From contig CACKWQ010000002.1 in the NCBI GenBank assembly GCA_902603925.1, positions 1 through 64,000 of the forward strand: DNA of 64,000 nucleotides. The letters run 5' to 3'. The notes beneath the pieces are model-generated. The model saw nothing but the letters and a program-made list of their open reading frames with translations. It was not told the origin of the DNA and made no database searches. This document shows positions 54,035-63,120 of the stretch, piece after piece. The position numbers and the translations under genes were made by a program. This stretch comes from an uncultured Pelagibacteraceae bacterium. GTDB taxonomy: Bacteria > Pseudomonadota > Alphaproteobacteria > Pelagibacterales > Pelagibacteraceae. How positions within the stretch are numbered: the stretch's first letter is position 1; each line of letters starts with the position of its first letter.

Positions 54035-55040
54035 ATTTTTTTTAATAATATCAAAATCTTTTGCAGTTGAAAATAGTAACAAAAAATTTTCAAATGATTT
54101 TGGGACTTTATCTATAATGTATCACAGGTTTAACGAGTCAAAATACCCTTCGACAAATGTAAATATGGACATTTTTATTAAACAAATAAACTTAATAAAT
54201 CAAAATAATTTAGCTTTCCTTAGTCCAAAAGATTTTATTGAAAATTTTTCTGTAAGGAAAAAAGAAAAAAAAATATTACTTACTATAGATGATGCATTTA
54301 GCTCTTTCTATAATCATGCATGGCCTTTTTTGAAAAAGAATAAAATACCTTTTATATTATTTGTGTCTACTGAGCCTGTGGGTAGAAAGGGATACATGAA
54401 TTGGGATCAAATTAGAGAAATTGAGAAAGAAGATTTTGCATTTATAGGAAATCATTCCCATAGTCATGAATATCTTGTAAACTTCAATTTTGATGCATTT
54501 AAAAAGGATATAGATGAGTCAAAAAATATATTTGAAAAAAATTTAGGGTATAATCCTCTAATTTTTTCATACCCATTTGGAGAATACACGCTAGAACAAA
54601 AATTATATATTAAAGACAATTTTGAAATTGCGTTTGGTCAACATTCGGGTGTAATAGATTTAAATAAAGATAAATATGAATTGCCTAGGTTTCCAATAAA
54701 TGAAAAATATGGAGATCTTGAAAGATTCAAATTTTTAATTAATCTGTTACCTTTGGAATATAGGTCGGACTCACTAAATGATAAGTTTATTTCAAAAAAA
54801 AATAATCCTCCAAATTTAGAGATATTTTTTTTTGATGACCAAAAAGATTTAAATAGAATCAATTGTTTTTCAAACGAGGGTAATCAATGGCAAAATACTG
54901 AGACTTCTTTAAAAAATAATAAATTGCTAATTAAATTTAGAGATAAATTTAAAGATAGGAGAGGCAGAATTAATTGTTCTCTGAACGATAACGGTAATTG
55001 GCGTTGGCTAGGATTACAATTTACAATAAATAATAATTAA
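53982..55040 (+). CDS. Polysaccharide deacetylase (NodB-like), secreted
   Basis: 352 aa. A signal peptide (LVIFFLIISKSFA) precedes a NodB domain with the metal and catalytic residues D103-D104 (TIDDAFSS), H158 and H162 (NHSHSH), and SYPFGEY. Members remove acetyl groups from surface polysaccharides such as chitin-, PGA- or peptidoglycan-type glycans. The C-terminal ~80 residues are not a known domain. It is the only plus-strand gene inside a long minus-strand block. The ATG at 53982 gives an unusually long N-region; a start nearer 54021 would need a rare ATT codon. Confidence 0.85.
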   Translation: MICKKISSPVASTIKLVIFFLIISKSFAVENSNKKFSNDFGTLSIMYHRFNESKYPSTNVNMDIFIKQINLINQNNLAFLSPKDFIENFSVRKKEKKILLTIDDAFSSFYNHAWPFLKKNKIPFILFVSTEPVGRKGYMNWDQIREIEKEDFAFIGNHSHSHEYLVNFNFDAFKKDIDESKNIFEKNLGYNPLIFSYPFGEYTLEQKLYIKDNFEIAFGQHSGVIDLNKDKYELPRFPINEKYGDLERFKFLINLLPLEYRSDSLNDKFISKKNNPPNLEIFFFDDQKDLNRINCFSNEGNQWQNTETSLKNNKLLIKFRDKFKDRRGRINCSLNDNGNWRWLGLQFTINNN

Positions 55041-56174
55041 TTAAATATTATTTTTAAACTCCTCACTCGTTGGCAATATTCTTGCAGAGTCAAAATCTTT
55101 TAAATTATTTTGTTCAATAATTTTTTTTAAGATTTTTGTGTACTCTGTTCCAGTTTCTGCGTATTGATCCAAATAATTGGCTAACTCTAAACTATTCAGT
55201 GGCTCATCATTGTCTCTTTGAATTGCTCTTGCCTTTCTAAACTCTTTATAACTTGAGTGAGTGTTCAAATTTCTTTGATAGGCTCTTACCGATGATTTAA
55301 GAACACTAAATGTCATAATTTTGTGCTTATCTTCTTTATTTGCTCCAGACGGCTTAATGCCTTGACCAGAATATGTCCATTGCCCAAATAAAGCATTACC
55401 CTCTATTGCAAATCTTGATGTTCCCCAACCAGTTTCTTTGGCAGCTTGAGCGATGGCTAGTGAGACTGGAATTTCATCCATTCTTACTTTTAAAGTTGAT
55501 AGGTCTCTTTTAGTTACTCCATATTGTTTAAATTTTTTATTTAACCATTCTTTTTCGAGTTTAGTATTATTGTTTTTGTTTAAAATTTTAAACAATGTAA
55601 GCCTATCTCTTCTAATTCTGTTGTTTTCACTTAAAACTAATGGGAGAACTATTTTTATAAATAAATCTTTTCTATTTTTTGAGCTTTCTATATTTTTTAA
55701 TTCGTGTGGTAACATTCCAACTTCAAAGGGTTTCACAATTTTATTCTTTCTTACAGTGTTTAAGTTATATTTTTTATCCTCAAACATTTGATTTAAAGTG
55801 CTTGCTTCAATCCTTACAGATTTTGAAGGCCCGTTTTTAAATTCAATGTCCTCATAAAGATGCCGTTGATCCAAATCATCGTCAATTATATTTTCTGTAA
55901 TAAGAGTTTCACCTGATAAAACTTTTTCTAAATATTTTTTTGAATAATTTTCGTATGCTTTAGGTTTTTGAAAGGTGGTAAGTAATAAATTTGAAACATA
56001 GGGCATTACAAAAAATAATGATATAATAATGAGACTAAATATCGACGCTGCATAAATAGATCTTAATTCGGAATTAAATGGATTCTTCTTTCTTAATCTG
56101 GAAACTTTAAATCCTCTTTTAATTAGAATTTTATTAATTTCAGATATTTTCATCGATTTAAATTTTCTTATCAT
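55041..56174 (-). CDS. Bax-like N-acetylglucosaminidase, membrane-anchored
   Basis: 377 aa. A cytoplasmic N-terminus is followed by one membrane helix (about residues 38-60) and a C-terminal glucosaminidase domain with SLAIAQAAKETGWGTSRFA and NALFGQW, the motif group of Bax/FlgJ-type peptidoglycan hydrolases. LNTHSSYKEFRKAR is also conserved. It probably cleaves peptidoglycan in the periplasm. It lies in tail-to-tail contact with the deacetylase gene. Confidence 0.85.
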   Translation of the reverse strand: MIRKFKSMKISEINKILIKRGFKVSRLRKKNPFNSELRSIYAASIFSLIIISLFFVMPYVSNLLLTTFQKPKAYENYSKKYLEKVLSGETLITENIIDDDLDQRHLYEDIEFKNGPSKSVRIEASTLNQMFEDKKYNLNTVRKNKIVKPFEVGMLPHELKNIESSKNRKDLFIKIVLPLVLSENNRIRRDRLTLFKILNKNNNTKLEKEWLNKKFKQYGVTKRDLSTLKVRMDEIPVSLAIAQAAKETGWGTSRFAIEGNALFGQWTYSGQGIKPSGANKEDKHKIMTFSVLKSSVRAYQRNLNTHSSYKEFRKARAIQRDNDEPLNSLELANYLDQYAETGTEYTKILKKIIEQNNLKDFDSARILPTSEEFKNNI

Positions 56175-56192
56175 AAAACTAAGCAGTTTTCT

Positions 56193-56735
56193 CTATATAG
56201 ATGTAACTTCTCTAACTTCAGGTACATAATGCGTTAATAGGTTTTCTACACCGCGTTTTAACGTCAGAGTTGAACTTGGGCACCCGGAACAACTTCCTTG
56301 AAGTTTTACAGTAACGACGCCATCCTCAAATTTTTCAAATGAAATATCTCCGCCATCTCTTGCTACAGCAGGTCTAACTTTAGTCTCTAAAACATCAATT
56401 ATTTTTTTTTCAATTTCTCCAAAATTTTCATTTGATTTTTTTGATAATTTGTCGCTTAAAACATGTTCATTACCTTTTGAATAAAAGTCGTTGATATATG
56501 ATATTATAATATGTTTAAGTTCTGACCACTCAACTTCGCTTCTTTTATTAACTGATAAAAAATTTTCATACAAAAAAATTCCTCTTACACCATTTATAGA
56601 AAGAATATTTTTAACCAATTCATTTTTAGTATCATTTATATCTAATACTTCAATTGGACCAACTTTTGAAACTATCTTGCCTGGAAGAAATTTTAAAGAG
56701 TTTGGATTTGGTGTGTTTTCAGTTTGCACAAACAT
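56193..56735 (-). CDS. NifU-family Fe-S scaffold/carrier (Nfu)
   Basis: 180 aa. The N-terminal Nfu-N domain starts FVQTENTPNPNSLKFLPG, and the C-terminal NifU domain carries C149-x2-C152 (CSGCPSS), which holds a transferable Fe-S cluster. It corresponds to mitochondrial NFU1 and the alphaproteobacterial NifU-like gene near tsaB/fur. It may supply clusters to proteins such as MiaB. Confidence 0.93.
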   Translation of the reverse strand: MFVQTENTPNPNSLKFLPGKIVSKVGPIEVLDINDTKNELVKNILSINGVRGIFLYENFLSVNKRSEVEWSELKHIIISYINDFYSKGNEHVLSDKLSKKSNENFGEIEKKIIDVLETKVRPAVARDGGDISFEKFEDGVVTVKLQGSCSGCPSSTLTLKRGVENLLTHYVPEVREVTSI

Positions 56736-56781
56736 AAAAGATATATAATGGTAAATTTAAAAATTTAAAGTGCTTTTTACC

Positions 56782-57783
56782 TCAAAAACCTACAATTTTC
56801 TTCAATTCTTTAATTTTTTTAGAGGCAATTTCGTCAGCTTTTAATGCTCCTTTGTTAAGAATTTCATCGATTAAATTTTCGTCCATTTTTAATTTTTTTA
56901 TTTCTGAGGAAATCGGTGAAATTTTTTCTATTATTAGTTCTGTAAGTTTAATTTTCAAATCTGAAAAATTTTTTCCAGAAAACTCATTTAAAGTTTTATC
57001 TACATCCTGGTTATTAAGAGATGAAAATATTCCTATAAGATTCTTTGCTTCAGGTCTTTTTGCCAAACCATTCTTTTCATCAGGTAATGGGTGAGAGTCA
57101 GTTTTGGCTTTTTTAATTTTAATTGATATTTCATCATTGCTATCTGTTAAATTGATACGACTTAAATCTGAGGGATCTGATTTACTCATTTTTTTTGTTC
57201 CATCTTTGAGACTCATTATCCTAGAAAAATCTTTTTGGATAATTGGCTCAGGTAAAATAAAAAAATTTTTAGCTTCAAAATCTATATTAAATTTTTGTGC
57301 AATATCTCTTGTTAGTTCTAAATGTTGTTTTTGATCCTCACCAACAGGAACGTGGGTAGAATTATATAATAAAATATCTGCAGCCATCAAAATAGGATAC
57401 ACATACAGGCCAATACTAGCTTTTTCTTTATCTTTTCCTGCCTTTTCCTTGAATTGTGTCATTCTGTTCAGCCACCCCATTCTTGAAGAACACCCGAGCA
57501 CCCAAGCACACTCACTATGTGCTGAAACTGCAGATTGATTAAAAATAATACTTTTTTTTTGATTTAAACCACTTGCAATAAAGGCCGCCACAGTATCTCT
57601 TACGTTGCTTTTTAGTTCTTGTGGATCTTGTTTGGTTGTGATTGCATGCAGATCTACTACACAATAAATACATTCTGTATTTTCTTGATTTTGAAAATTT
57701 ACAAAATTTTTAATTGCACCTAAATAGTTGCCTAGGTGGAGATTTCCAGTTGGTTGAACTCCTGAAAATATTTTTTTTTTCAT
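56782..57783 (-). CDS. trpS: Tryptophanyl-tRNA synthetase
   Basis: 333 aa from the ATG at 57783; the preceding TTG adds one residue. A class I synthetase with the HIGH-like motif in [16 protein letters not shown] and KMSKS (KKMSKSDPS) present. It charges tRNA-Trp. It begins 3 bp after the murJ stop, so murJ-trpS is an operon. Confidence 0.97.
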   Translation of the reverse strand: MKKKIFSGVQPTGNLHLGNYLGAIKNFVNFQNQENTECIYCVVDLHAITTKQDPQELKSNVRDTVAAFIASGLNQKKSIIFNQSAVSAHSECAWVLGCSSRMGWLNRMTQFKEKAGKDKEKASIGLYVYPILMAADILLYNSTHVPVGEDQKQHLELTRDIAQKFNIDFEAKNFFILPEPIIQKDFSRIMSLKDGTKKMSKSDPSDLSRINLTDSNDEISIKIKKAKTDSHPLPDEKNGLAKRPEAKNLIGIFSSLNNQDVDKTLNEFSGKNFSDLKIKLTELIIEKISPISSEIKKLKMDENLIDEILNKGALKADEIASKKIKELKKIVGF

Positions 57784-57786
57784 CAA

Positions 57787-59316
57787 CTAATACTTTAATT
57801 TAATATCTGATAATTTTAAAGCTTTTGTAATAATGGATGTTAAAAGGTATAATAAAAACGTTACCAAAACCATTATAATTATTGTTATTAATTTATAATT
57901 ACTTTCATAAACTAATAATTCTGAAAAATTTGAAATCATCATATAAAAAATATAACATGCAAATGAAGATGTACAGACTATCCTAATCAATGGAAAAAAG
58001 ATTGCATTAGTCAAATTAAAATAGTCTTTCTTTGCTAAAAAGACATACAACATAAATACATTTATCCACGAAGATATTGTGGTTGCAATTGGAATAGCAA
58101 CAAATCCATATTTAGGAAAAAAATATAAACTAATTAATATATTTATAATTACAGAAAAGACAGAAAAATAAAATGGAATTTTTGTATTGTGTCTTGCAAA
58201 TAAAAATGCTGAAAAAATTTTGATAAGTGAGAAAGCTGGCAGTCCAAAAGAAAAGTAGAATAAAGCTTTAGCAGAATTCTTTACACTTACTAAATCAAAT
58301 GACCCGTAACCGAATAAACTAGAGGTAATTTGCTCAGATGCAATTATTATTGCTAATGATGCAGGTAAACTTAGAAATATACTTAGTTCAAAAGACTTAT
58401 TTTGTATTAAATTTATTTTTTTATTTCTTTTTGAATTAATATGTTTGCTTAAGTTAGGCAGCAAAATTGTACCTATTGCGATTCCAGCAATAGCTAAATT
58501 AATCTGATAAATCCTATCTGCATAATACAAATAAGAAACTGCATTAGCCTGAAATGAAGCAATTACAGTTCCCACTAAGATATTAATTTGTGTTACACCT
58601 GATGAGAATATGCTCGGTATTAATTTTTTAAAAAAGATTTTTACTTTTTTTGACTTTTTAAACTTAAAGTTTATTTTTGGTTTAAAATATTTTCTAACAA
58701 AAAAATATAGAAAAGTTAGTTGAATAAAACCAGCGACAGATACACCATAAGATAGATACTCAACAATAATATCTTTTTCATTTTTTACAAAGTATAAAAT
58801 TACTATTAAAATAATATTTAATATTATTGGTGCTCCGGCGGCTACCCCAAACTTATTATGTGAATTTAAAATGGCTGAAAAGAAGGATGCTAAACTTATA
58901 AATAATAAAAACGGAAAAGTAATTCTTGTCAGAAAGATTGTTAAATCTAATTTATCAGAGCTTTCAGTAAATCCAGGGGCAATTATAAATACAAAAAAAG
59001 GCATAAATAATTCAATAAGCAAAACAATCGCAAATAGAAATATGATTAGAAAATTAAAAATTTCGTTTGCAAAAATTGATGATTTTTTTTTTGATATAGA
59101 TAATTCTGACGAATAACTAGGCACAAAGGCTGAATTGAACGTGCCCTCAGAGAATAGTCTTCTAAATGTGTTAGGAATTCTAAATGCAACAAAGAATGCA
59201 TCTGACACCGGACCTGACCCTAAACTTATTGCTATGAGAAAATCCCTTAAATAACCTAAAATCCTGCTTAAAAAAGTAAAGAAACTAAATGTGCTAGTTG
59301 ACTTAATTAGATTCAT
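57787..59316 (-). CDS. murJ: Lipid II flippase MurJ
   Basis: A 509-aa MOP-superfamily membrane protein with about 14 helices. It moves lipid II across the inner membrane for peptidoglycan synthesis. The N-terminal SFFTFLSRILGYLRDFLIA, GPVSDAFFVAFRIPNTFRRLFSEG and the SYLYYADRIYQ segment contain the conserved MurJ arginines and aspartates. It is the first gene of the minus-strand block, divergent from maeB with 48 bp between. Confidence 0.95.
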   Translation of the reverse strand: MNLIKSTSTFSFFTFLSRILGYLRDFLIAISLGSGPVSDAFFVAFRIPNTFRRLFSEGTFNSAFVPSYSSELSISKKKSSIFANEIFNFLIIFLFAIVLLIELFMPFFVFIIAPGFTESSDKLDLTIFLTRITFPFLLFISLASFFSAILNSHNKFGVAAGAPIILNIILIVILYFVKNEKDIIVEYLSYGVSVAGFIQLTFLYFFVRKYFKPKINFKFKKSKKVKIFFKKLIPSIFSSGVTQINILVGTVIASFQANAVSYLYYADRIYQINLAIAGIAIGTILLPNLSKHINSKRNKKINLIQNKSFELSIFLSLPASLAIIIASEQITSSLFGYGSFDLVSVKNSAKALFYFSFGLPAFSLIKIFSAFLFARHNTKIPFYFSVFSVIINILISLYFFPKYGFVAIPIATTISSWINVFMLYVFLAKKDYFNLTNAIFFPLIRIVCTSSFACYIFYMMISNFSELLVYESNYKLITIIIMVLVTFLLYLLTSIITKALKLSDIKLKY

Positions 59317-59364
59317 AAATCATATTAGTCTTAACGTAGTTCTGTTAGTATATCTAATTAAAAA

Positions 59365-61653
59365 ATGAAAAGAAAAAAAATTGAACATTATTCTGATAAA
59401 GAGGCTTTAGATTTTCATAATAGTAATAAATCAGGCAAGATTGAGATAGTTTCTTCAAAACCAATGACTACAAAAAGAGATCTTGCTTTAGCTTATTCTC
59501 CTGGAGTTGCTGCGCCAGTAAAAGCGATATCTGCTAATCCTGAGCTTGCATATGAGTATACAACTAAAGGAAATCTGGTAGCAGTGATAAGCAATGGAAC
59601 AGCAATTCTCGGATTGGGTAATTTAGGAGCAATTGCATCAAAACCAGTGATGGAAGGTAAAGCAGTTCTATTTAAAAGATTTGCCGATATTGACGCAATA
59701 GATTTAGAAATAGATTCAAATAGCTCAGATGAAATAGTTAATTCTATAAAAAGTTTTGCAAAAAGCTTCGGGGGTATCAACCTAGAAGATATAGCTGCTC
59801 CAAACTGTTTTATAATTGAAGACAAACTGAAAAAAATATTAGATATTCCGGTATTCCATGATGACCAACATGGGACTGCAATTATAACTTATGCAGCTTT
59901 AATGAATGCTTTAGATATATCAAAAAAAAATATAAAAAAAGTTAAAGTTGTTGTGAACGGAGCCGGTGCTTCGGCGATGGCATGCACAAATTTGCTAATC
60001 AAAGCTGGTGTCTCTAAAAATAATTTAATTATGTTAGATAGTAAAGGAGTTATTTTTAAAGGAAGGAAAAATTTAAATAAGTGGAAATTAATTTATGCAT
60101 CAAAAACTAAAGCAAGAAAATTAGATCATGCAATAAAAGATGCAGATGTTTTTCTTGGGTTATCTTCTGCAGGCGTATTAAATAAAGAAAATGTAAAAAG
60201 TATGGCAAAAAATCCAATAATTTTTGCTTGTGCGAATCCAGACCCCGAAATTACTCCAGAAGAAGTTGAGGAGGTAAGAGATGATGTAATAATTGCAACT
60301 GGCAGATCTGATTATCCAAATCAAGTAAATAATCTAATTGGCTTCCCTTATATATTTAGAGGAGCTTTAGATGTAAGGGCAAAAACAATTAATGATGAAA
60401 TGAAAATAGCAGCTGCTAATGCGATTGCTTCTCTCGCTAGGGAAAGAGTACCAGATGAGGTAGTTGCTGCTATGGGTGGTGATAGACCGACCTATGGAAA
60501 AGATTATATAATTCCATCGACATTTGATCCAAGGCTTATAAGTGTAATACCTGTAGCTGTAGCTAAGGCTGCTATTAAAAGTGGTGTTGCAAGAAAAAAA
60601 ATTATAAATTTTGAACAGTATGCTGAACAACTTAAACAAAGATTAGATCCATCTTTAACAATTTTACAAGGTATAAATTCTCAAATTAGAAAAAATCAAA
60701 AAAAAGTTGTTTTTGCTGACGGTGAAGATGAAAATACACTGAAAGCAGCAATTGCTTTTAAAAATAGTGGACTTGGTATTCCGATTCTTGTTGCAAAAGA
60801 TAAGGTTGTGAAAGAAAGACTAAAAGAGATAGGATATAGTGAAAATTTTAATATTGAGATAGTAAATTCAACTAAAAAAAAGTTTAGAGAAAAATATTCC
60901 AATTTTATTTTTAAAAAACTACATAGAACACAAGGTTTGCTTGAGAGAGACTGTGATAGATTGGTAAGAAATGATAGAGTAATTTGGGCTTCTTGTATGG
61001 TCGCATGTGGTGACGCTGATGCAATGGTGACAGGAAATACTAGAAGATACGGCCAATCGCTCCAAAAAATTACAAAAGTTGTTGAACCAAGACCTGGGGA
61101 AATTATGTTTGGATTAAATATGGTTGTGAATAAAGGAAGAACAATATTTATTGGTGATACTAGCGTTCACGAGTATCCTACGTCAAAACAGTTAGCTGAG
61201 ATAGCAATTTCATCAGCAAGAGTAGTAAGGTTATTTGGATTTAATCCAAAAGTTGCTTTTCTTTCTCATTCAACTTTTGGACAGCCAATTACTAGTAGAA
61301 CTAAACATATAAGAGATGCCGTTGAAATTCTTAAACGAAGAAAAGTTGATTTCAAATTTGATGGGGACATGCAGCCAGATGTTGCTTTAAGTGAGGAATA
61401 TAAAGAATTGTATCCAATGTCAGAAATAGTTGGTAATGCGAATATTTTAATTATGCCAGGCCAACACAGCGCAGCAATTTCATATAAAATTATGAAAACA
61501 ATGAGCAGTGCTAAAGTCATTGGCCCGTTGCTAATCGGTTTGGGTGCAGCAATTGAAATTGCACCTTTGAGATGTTCTACATCGGAAATATTAAATTTAG
61601 CCTCCGTCGCTGCTTATTCAGCTGGTGTGATAGACTATAATAAAAAAAATTAA
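59365..61653 (+). CDS. maeB: NADP-dependent malic enzyme with phosphotransacetylase-like domain
   Basis: 762 aa. Residues 1 to ~430 are a malic enzyme domain (YSPGVAAPVKAI, VFHDDQHGTAI, VNGAGASAMACTNLL). The rest is a phosphotransacetylase-like domain (VFADGEDENTLKAA, MVTGNTRRYGQSL, MPGQHSAAISYK) that in MaeB proteins binds acetyl-CoA as an allosteric regulator rather than acting as an enzyme. It converts malate to pyruvate and supplies NADPH. It is monocistronic and overlaps the BON gene by 4 bp at the 3' ends. Confidence 0.97.
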   Translation: MKRKKIEHYSDKEALDFHNSNKSGKIEIVSSKPMTTKRDLALAYSPGVAAPVKAISANPELAYEYTTKGNLVAVISNGTAILGLGNLGAIASKPVMEGKAVLFKRFADIDAIDLEIDSNSSDEIVNSIKSFAKSFGGINLEDIAAPNCFIIEDKLKKILDIPVFHDDQHGTAIITYAALMNALDISKKNIKKVKVVVNGAGASAMACTNLLIKAGVSKNNLIMLDSKGVIFKGRKNLNKWKLIYASKTKARKLDHAIKDADVFLGLSSAGVLNKENVKSMAKNPIIFACANPDPEITPEEVEEVRDDVIIATGRSDYPNQVNNLIGFPYIFRGALDVRAKTINDEMKIAAANAIASLARERVPDEVVAAMGGDRPTYGKDYIIPSTFDPRLISVIPVAVAKAAIKSGVARKKIINFEQYAEQLKQRLDPSLTILQGINSQIRKNQKKVVFADGEDENTLKAAIAFKNSGLGIPILVAKDKVVKERLKEIGYSENFNIEIVNSTKKKFREKYSNFIFKKLHRTQGLLERDCDRLVRNDRVIWASCMVACGDADAMVTGNTRRYGQSLQKITKVVEPRPGEIMFGLNMVVNKGRTIFIGDTSVHEYPTSKQLAEIAISSARVVRLFGFNPKVAFLSHSTFGQPITSRTKHIRDAVEILKRRKVDFKFDGDMQPDVALSEEYKELYPMSEIVGNANILIMPGQHSAAISYKIMKTMSSAKVIGPLLIGLGAAIEIAPLRCSTSEILNLASVAAYSAGVIDYNKKN

Positions 61654-62243
61654 TCTTTTTTGATTCTTAAATTATCAACCATCAAAATACTCGCAATAAC
61701 ATCCTCTACATCTAAAATTTCTTTAGCCTCTTTAATAACCTCATCTTTTTCTTCACTAGTTTCGGATATTCCATAAATGTAAATTACTTTCTTGTAAGTG
61801 TCCAAATTATAATTAACAGAGTTAATTTTCTTGTTGAAAATCATGGCTGATCTTAGTTGTGATGTAATGAGAACATCTTTGGCTGATTGCTGAAAGTTAA
61901 ATTTATCTTTAATTTTAATATCATTTTTAACGGATCTTGCACCCCTAATTTCCCAGGCTAATTTTGTTAACTTCAATTTTTCTTCAGGAGTATCTACTTT
62001 TCCTGTCAAAAATATTCTTCCATCTAAGACCTTAGACTTTACATTCAAAAAATAATTTTTGTTCATTGATAAAATTTTTGCCTCAAGGCTCTTATCCATG
62101 ATTGAATCATCTATTTGCGTTCCTAAAGATCTTGGGTCTAATGCAACTGATACACCTGTTCCAAATACACCTGTTGAAGACGCACCTATACAATTAGAAA
62201 GTAACAAAAATAAAAAAGTAAAAACTATAAATCTATTTTTCAT
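61650..62243 (-). CDS. Outer-membrane BON-domain lipoprotein (YraP/DolP-like)
   Basis: 197 aa. Signal peptide with lipobox LLSNC (Cys18), a glycine-rich linker and two BON domains (KILSMNKNYFLNVKSKVLDGRIFLTGKV and a second from about residue 119). The Escherichia relative DolP/YraP maintains the outer membrane and is encoded near rsmI and lpoA, as here. It overlaps rsmI by 11 bp. Confidence 0.88.
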   Translation of the reverse strand: MKNRFIVFTFLFLLLSNCIGASSTGVFGTGVSVALDPRSLGTQIDDSIMDKSLEAKILSMNKNYFLNVKSKVLDGRIFLTGKVDTPEEKLKLTKLAWEIRGARSVKNDIKIKDKFNFQQSAKDVLITSQLRSAMIFNKKINSVNYNLDTYKKVIYIYGISETSEEKDEVIKEAKEILDVEDVIASILMVDNLRIKKD

Positions 62244-63090
62244 TTTTTAGTTTTAGACAGAAATCATAAATTGTTGATTTAGATACTCTGTCATCTATAT
62301 TTAAAATTTTCACTATGTCTTTAACACTCAAAAAATTTATTAACTTTTTTATGTTAACTTTATCTGATTCGGTGAGCAACAATGAGCTTTTTTTTTGTGT
62401 TTCTTTTTCTGAGATCACAATGGTTAGTTCTCCCTTTAAGGTTTTTTCAAAAGTATTTAAGTTTTTAATGTCATCTCTAATAAATTCCTCAAAATATTTA
62501 GTAATTTCCCTGCAAATAACAATTTTCCGATCATCAAAATAAATTTTTAGGTATGGAATAATTTTGTTTATTTTTTTACTTGAGATAAAAAATATTATTG
62601 AACCAGGAAGGTTAGATAAAAACAAAAGTTCATTTTTTATTTGTGAATTTTTATCAGGTAGAAAACCCTGAAAATAAAAATTATTAGAAAAACCACTTAT
62701 CGAAATTGCTGAGGTTAATGCTGATGGTCCTGGTATAGGTACTAAATTTATGTTATTTTTAATGCATTCATTTATCAATAATTTGCCCGGATCAGATACT
62801 AATGGAGTGCCGGCATCACTTATTAAAGAAACTACATTTCCTGATAATAAAATATCCTTGATGTTTTTTAAAACTCTAGCTTCATTAAATTTATGATTTA
62901 ATATTAATTTTGAGTTTATTTTATAATAATTTAAGAGTTTTTTTGCAACACGTGTATCCTCACATATTATAAAATTTGACTTTTTAAGAACATCCAAAGC
63001 TCTTAAAGTTATATCCCCTAAATTTCCAATTGGTGTTGAAACTATATATAAACCACTTTTAATCTTATTTTTGTCTAGTTCTAGATGCAT
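62233..63090 (-). CDS. rsmI: 16S rRNA (cytidine-2'-O)-methyltransferase RsmI
   Basis: 285 aa from the ATG at 63090; an upstream TTG would add four residues. A tetrapyrrole-methylase fold with LYIVSTPIGNLGDITLRA, CEDTRVAKKLL and LISDAGTPLVSDPG, and the SAM site PGPSALTSAISISG. It 2'-O-methylates C1402 of 16S rRNA. It lies back-to-back with the LpoA-like gene (30 bp between), the same context as in many proteobacteria. Confidence 0.96.
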   Translation of the reverse strand: MHLELDKNKIKSGLYIVSTPIGNLGDITLRALDVLKKSNFIICEDTRVAKKLLNYYKINSKLILNHKFNEARVLKNIKDILLSGNVVSLISDAGTPLVSDPGKLLINECIKNNINLVPIPGPSALTSAISISGFSNNFYFQGFLPDKNSQIKNELLFLSNLPGSIIFFISSKKINKIIPYLKIYFDDRKIVICREITKYFEEFIRDDIKNLNTFEKTLKGELTIVISEKETQKKSSLLLTESDKVNIKKLINFLSVKDIVKILNIDDRVSKSTIYDFCLKLKNEK

Positions 63091-63120
63091 AATTATGCTC
63101 AATATATTATTAATAATACA

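Noticed and set aside
1854-61520. Many 60-120 residue frames opposite large genes (for example opposite gltB, pnp, infB and maeB)
   Set aside because: They are antisense shadows of conserved genes with no ribosome-binding sites or recognisable domains.
37322-63102. Shared ATTATGCTCAA upstream of irr (37322-37332) and rsmI (63092-63102)
   Set aside because: Two copies of an 11-mer in 64 kb of AT-rich DNA are expected by chance. In rsmI it lies 1 nt from the start codon, where a shared promoter element makes no sense.
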